Of a DNA stretch of 64,000 nt, positions 60,493 through 64,000 are shown piece after piece (the first letter of the stretch is position 1; each line of letters begins with the position of its first letter). Position numbers and translations under genes: made by a program. This DNA is from Macrotrachela quadricornifera (Eukaryota; Rotifera; Eurotatoria; Philodinida; Philodinidae). The stretch is from assembly GCA_022393335.1 (NCBI GenBank), contig JAJEKB010021311.1, forward strand, positions 536,582-600,581, given 5' to 3'. The notes beneath the pieces are model-generated. The model was given only the letters and a program-made list of their open reading frames with translations, made no database searches and was not told where the DNA came from.

Positions 60493-60956
60493 TCCATTCT
60501 ACACAAGACATGAACCAATGAAGACAACTCTAATATAAATGGAAAAGATCGTTTCTTTGCTTTTCGCAAAATAACAGAAATAGGAGAAAGATCCAAGTGA
60601 ATAACGGTAAAATATCGAACGAAAATAAGCTTTCGTCATCATTATTTTAACTCATTTATCCAATTAATATTTTTTTTCTTTATTCTAGTTTAAGAGCATA
60701 TCAAATTTAATAAATCCAATAGCCTGAGTGCTGTATAATGCTTGTGCCTTATCGAAGTTGATTGAACTGTTACAGGAACATAATATTCTAACTGATCAAG
60801 AAAGAGTTTAATTCGCTTCTCTAGATTCAGACATTAATTAGTATAAGGTACATCTAATTAGTTTACATAAATTTTATATTTTTTTAATAGCACATTAAAT
60901 CAAAGAAGAAAATTAATTACGTCAAATAGAAATAAACTTTTCATAAACGAACAAAG
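60493..60956. other. Intergenic, no gene seen
   Basis: Gap between two minus-strand ORFs; contains the 3' flank of the LRR gene. Nothing recognised. Confidence 0.35.
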
Positions 60957-61484
60957 TTAACAAAATCGAACATTTAGAGGAAGTGGTTTTCTCAGTTGGC
61001 CTGCCTTCTCTAATTGTCGTTGATTATGCTCTGATATTTGATTATCAGTAAGAATTAAAAGTGTTAATGTTCGATTTCCATTGATCATTTCCAGGATACT
61101 CTCGACACTTTTTTCTGTAATTTGATTGAGGTCGAAATGAAGGTGTTCAAGAGTTCTATTCCCATCTTTCAAAACATCGAACAGACTTTTTGCACCATCA
61201 TCATCAATTTGATTCCAACGAAGATTGAGAATTTGAAGTGTTCCATTTACCTTCAACATTTCACTCAAGTATAGAGCACCTTTAGACGTAATTTTGTTTT
61301 TAAATAAATCAAGCACTTGACAGTTTTCATTTGCTTGTTTCAATTCATTTGCGATCAATTCAATATCAGAATCAATAAGCTTCTCACCGTAGAAATTCCA
61401 GTAGGATTCATTTTGAGAAATTTCTATAAGATCTCGTATTCTTTTATTTTGAGAATCGTTTGAGGTAGACGTATTATGCGACAT
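60957..61484 (-). CDS. Small leucine-rich-repeat protein (ribonuclease-inhibitor/NLRC3-like LRRs)
   Basis: Intronless ORF of 175 aa. After a polar N-terminus (residues 1-38) come about four repeats of 28-29 residues in the RI-like pattern: CQVLDLFKNKITSKGALYLS, LQILNLRWNQIDDDGAKSL, LEHLHFDLNQITEKSVESI and LTLLILTDNQISE. It ends in a short basic tail. These repeats form a curved protein-binding surface. No NACHT, kinase or other domain and no signal peptide is seen, so this is probably a cytosolic binding protein or a short relative of larger LRR proteins. The start ATG at 61484 is the first in frame. There is no clear neighbouring operon-like partner. Confidence 0.8.
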   Translation of the reverse strand: MSHNTSTSNDSQNKRIRDLIEISQNESYWNFYGEKLIDSDIELIANELKQANENCQVLDLFKNKITSKGALYLSEMLKVNGTLQILNLRWNQIDDDGAKSLFDVLKDGNRTLEHLHFDLNQITEKSVESILEMINGNRTLTLLILTDNQISEHNQRQLEKAGQLRKPLPLNVRFC

Positions 61485-63064
61485 TTTATCTTTAGTTTCG
61501 AAGGTGCGCTTTAAAACTCAATTGCGATAAAAGTCCAAAGTAAATATTTCTTCTTTTTCTTTTTTATTACTCAATACTGTTCGGAAAGTGTATCATCGCC
61601 CGTCTACATGACACTGATTGAAGTTTAGTGAAAGTATCGGAAAAGACTTGAAAAGCGTGATTCTTTTGGACAGGAAAAAAATGTTTGTTCGTCTTTCTGT
61701 AATGTTGTGAAATTACTTTCGCATCGTGAGTGATATAACGAATTTGTCATTGACAAAAAAGTTTCGTTTATGAAGAGAGGTTTTACAGTTTTCCAAGTGT
61801 TTATTTAACATGATTGAAAATAGAATTTTCTTCAATTTTGGCAGTTCTTGTGGTTAATCAACTTTGACATTTGGAGGAGAAAATGAATATTGAATATTAA
61901 TTTAAATTTTACTTTCTGAGACTAGACTCTCTCTATTCACGAAGCGTAGCAGAAAATATATCTATATATCATTGACGAGGAAAAAGCTCTAATTATCTAA
62001 TTGCTTTTGAGTCAAGACTATGTGTATCGTGTAGATACGAATGAACTATGAATATCCTGAAGAATGCTCTTGTCTCTTTTCGATCGAATAAATAAATACA
62101 TGATTTGTATGAACATGGAAATGTCATTGTCTACCGAGAGAACTCTGCTCGCTCCGTCTATCCAACTATTATAGAGAAACATAAAAAATGTCTACATTCT
62201 TTATCTTTTCTTTCTTTCTTAAACTGTTAATTTCCATCTTAATCCGATTTGATCATATCATATTTTTTATTTATTCAATAGTTTCGAAACATCATAGATT
62301 TTTTTTTCTAGATTTTTTAATTATTTGATAAGAAAATCGGCAGAATTGGTCAATGCTAACTTCATAGAATTCATTGTAATAGAAGGAAAAAATCACTTCT
62401 TGCAAAAGATCTAAATTTTCTTAGATGCATTCTGACAGACTATACCTCAATTATAGATGTTCACTGTCGAAGATAGATGAAAAATACAAAATCCATTTCT
62501 AGAAGATTTAAAGACGTACAAAGATCGATGTAAAAATGATCCATTCAGCGTTTGTACAAATGTTAAAACAATTTTTTTCCAAAAAAAGTTTTAAAAAGTC
62601 ATAAAAGAAATGATTCGACCTCATGATATAGTGATGGACTATTTTTGCGACAAGCTTATGAAAAACCGTTCTCTTTTTGAAAACCTATATATATTCTGAA
62701 AGCGGAGATTCTAACGCACTTTTCTATAAAAAATAATTCAATATTAACTTTTTTTTTAAAAAATCGACGTTTGTAAGGAGGGGGCTCCCTTAAGTTAAAT
62801 CAATAATTAAAAGGATAATAATGTTAGAATAAAAAGAATAACACTATCATATTAAGAAAATAATGATGTTAAATTAGAAAAACGTGAAAATGAAAAATAA
62901 TGAGCGGATAGCAACAATGTAAAATTAGAAACAAGGCACCGGCGTACAAAAGAAGCTGTTCCAAATGCAGAGAAAAACAGATTCTTGTTTTAATTGTAGA
63001 TTATGTTGGAAACAACTTTAGTCTACAAAGGATTTTTTACGTTATGTATTTTATATCAGTTTAT
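61485..63064. other. Intergenic, no gene seen
   Basis: 1.6 kb AT-rich sequence between the LRR gene and the GPCR fragment. Nothing recognised. Confidence 0.4.
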
Positions 63065-63454
63065 TCAAGACGAAAGACATACGTGAGTTTCACACTTTAG
63101 CTCCAAAGGAGCTGCGCCAAAAAGCTTTTTCAAATAAAATCTCATAATCAAAATGAAGACGAGAAATAATCCAAGGAAAAATAAATATATAAACCAAAAA
63201 AAAAGTTTCAAATTATTAAAACCAAAGAGAAGAGCCGGAAATACAGCCGAATTGATATAACATGAGTTGAAGAATAGACAAATATTAAAATAAAAAACAC
63301 AAAGATTTTTTTTCCAAGATTTTTTTGCAAATATTAATGCACTTAATAGATTTCCAATATTACCCAAGATATAAAATACAGGAATCATATATCGATTTAG
63401 ATAAATAGCAGAACTGTTGATTTTTTTAATGTAATAAATATCGGAAGTAGACAT
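63065..63454 (-). pseudogene. GPCR N-terminal fragment (rhodopsin-like), truncated
   Basis: 129-aa frame on the minus strand. After a short extracellular start (IYYIKKINSSAIYLNRYMIP) come helix 1 with GNIGNLLSALIF (the conserved GN of TM1), a short loop KKSWKKN and helix 2 (VFYFNICLFFNSCYINS). After about residue 80 the sequence loses the expected helix-3 features (no cysteine/DRY region) and ends in an unrelated basic tail. The receptor of about 300-350 aa is therefore cut off, either by a frameshift/deletion or by an unrecognised intron. It resembles the same receptor type as the C-terminal relic at 14832-15085. Confidence 0.6.
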
Positions 63455-64000
63455 TTTGACGCACTATTAGTAGTCACTGAATTAATTTTTTGATTAACGA
63501 TAAGAAATAATATATATAATTTTGTCTCTTTTGTGTTTTGGACACATTCATTGTCTTTTTCATATAAGATAAAATGGTCAAAGTAATCCGATAAAGAATA
63601 CTTACATTATCATTTAAATGTTAGACGCAATTGTCGTGAAAAACATTACATGAATTTAATTATCCATTTCAATGACAACTGTACTAGATGAATCGTTCTA
63701 AAAATTATCTTTGAAATGATCTGTTCACCGCAATTTTTTTTAAAATATGAATAAATATTAATTACTCAGGGTATACAATGCATTCATTTATTGAATATAA
63801 CAGTGAGCTTTTTTCACAATGATTTCAATGTCATACGCATATATTAGATTAATAAAAACATGTTTTTTGTCTAAAGACTGGAAATAGAAGGTTTCAATAT
63901 TAGAGTTTGCTGTTGGAAATGATTGAAGTTGAATTGAAAGACTAATTACTTCAATCCCATGTAATCAAAACATGGCAAGACATGATGTAATTTACATCAT
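63455..64000. other. Intergenic, no gene seen
   Basis: AT-rich window end; nothing recognised. Confidence 0.35.

Noticed and set aside
1..64000. tRNA and rRNA genes
   Set aside because: I looked for B-box-like words and clover-leaf ends and for conserved rRNA words on both strands and saw none; a dedicated search could still find one.

Overview
The window looks like a piece of a eukaryotic, AT-rich (roughly 70% AT), gene-poor animal genome. It is most probably from a bdelloid rotifer of the Adineta/Rotaria type. This is inferred from the gene set: secreted NHL-propeller proteins, a WWE plus ADP-ribosyltransferase gene, fragments of a lineage-type rhodopsin-like GPCR, an intronless M35 metalloendopeptidase of fungal/bacterial type, a GST-like gene, and many short non-autonomous DNA transposons. 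Introns are GT-AG and 76-280 bp where they can be placed. No tRNA, rRNA or CRISPR array was seen.

Layout. 1-5.1 kb: no intact gene; a GC-rich 65-bp hairpin repeat present twice, a 344-bp compound inverted repeat, a decayed ORF on the minus strand, a hAT-like MITE and a foldback element. 5.1-6.5 kb: a three-exon gene for a membrane-anchored coiled-coil protein. 6.9-7.6 kb: a broken DDE transposase (minus). 8.4-11.5 kb: two six-bladed NHL propellers whose exons share a splice phase and may be one secreted 617-aa protein. 12.9-13.4 kb: a foldback; 14.8-15.1 kb: a GPCR relic. 17.7-18.8 kb: a secreted M35 protease. 23.2-24.3 kb: a GST-like protein with an unusual membrane tail. 25.8-37.6 kb: a graveyard of MITEs (piggyBac-like, several hAT-like with 8-bp target duplications, foldbacks, a possible Helitron relative). 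39.0-40.0 kb: the WWE-ART gene.

43.5-51.1 kb holds the most striking object: about 79 head-to-tail copies of a 96-bp unit (32 codons). They are flanked by two segments of several hundred bp with extreme and opposite strand composition (G/C skew about -0.5 on the left and +0.5 on the right by hand count). This resembles a bidirectional origin of replication or transcription. Each unit also carries two small dyads. 52.4-55.8 kb is a large inverted repeat whose right arm has been split by two later insertions, with the empty sites preserved in the left arm. 58.6-61.5 kb carries an alpha/beta-hydrolase pseudogene, a piggyBac-type zinc-finger fragment, an unrecognised ORF and a small LRR protein. 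63.1-63.5 kb is the N-terminal part of a GPCR.

The genes do not form a pathway. They are independent eukaryotic transcription units set in transposon-rich DNA. All identifications come from reading motifs by eye and none was checked by a database search.
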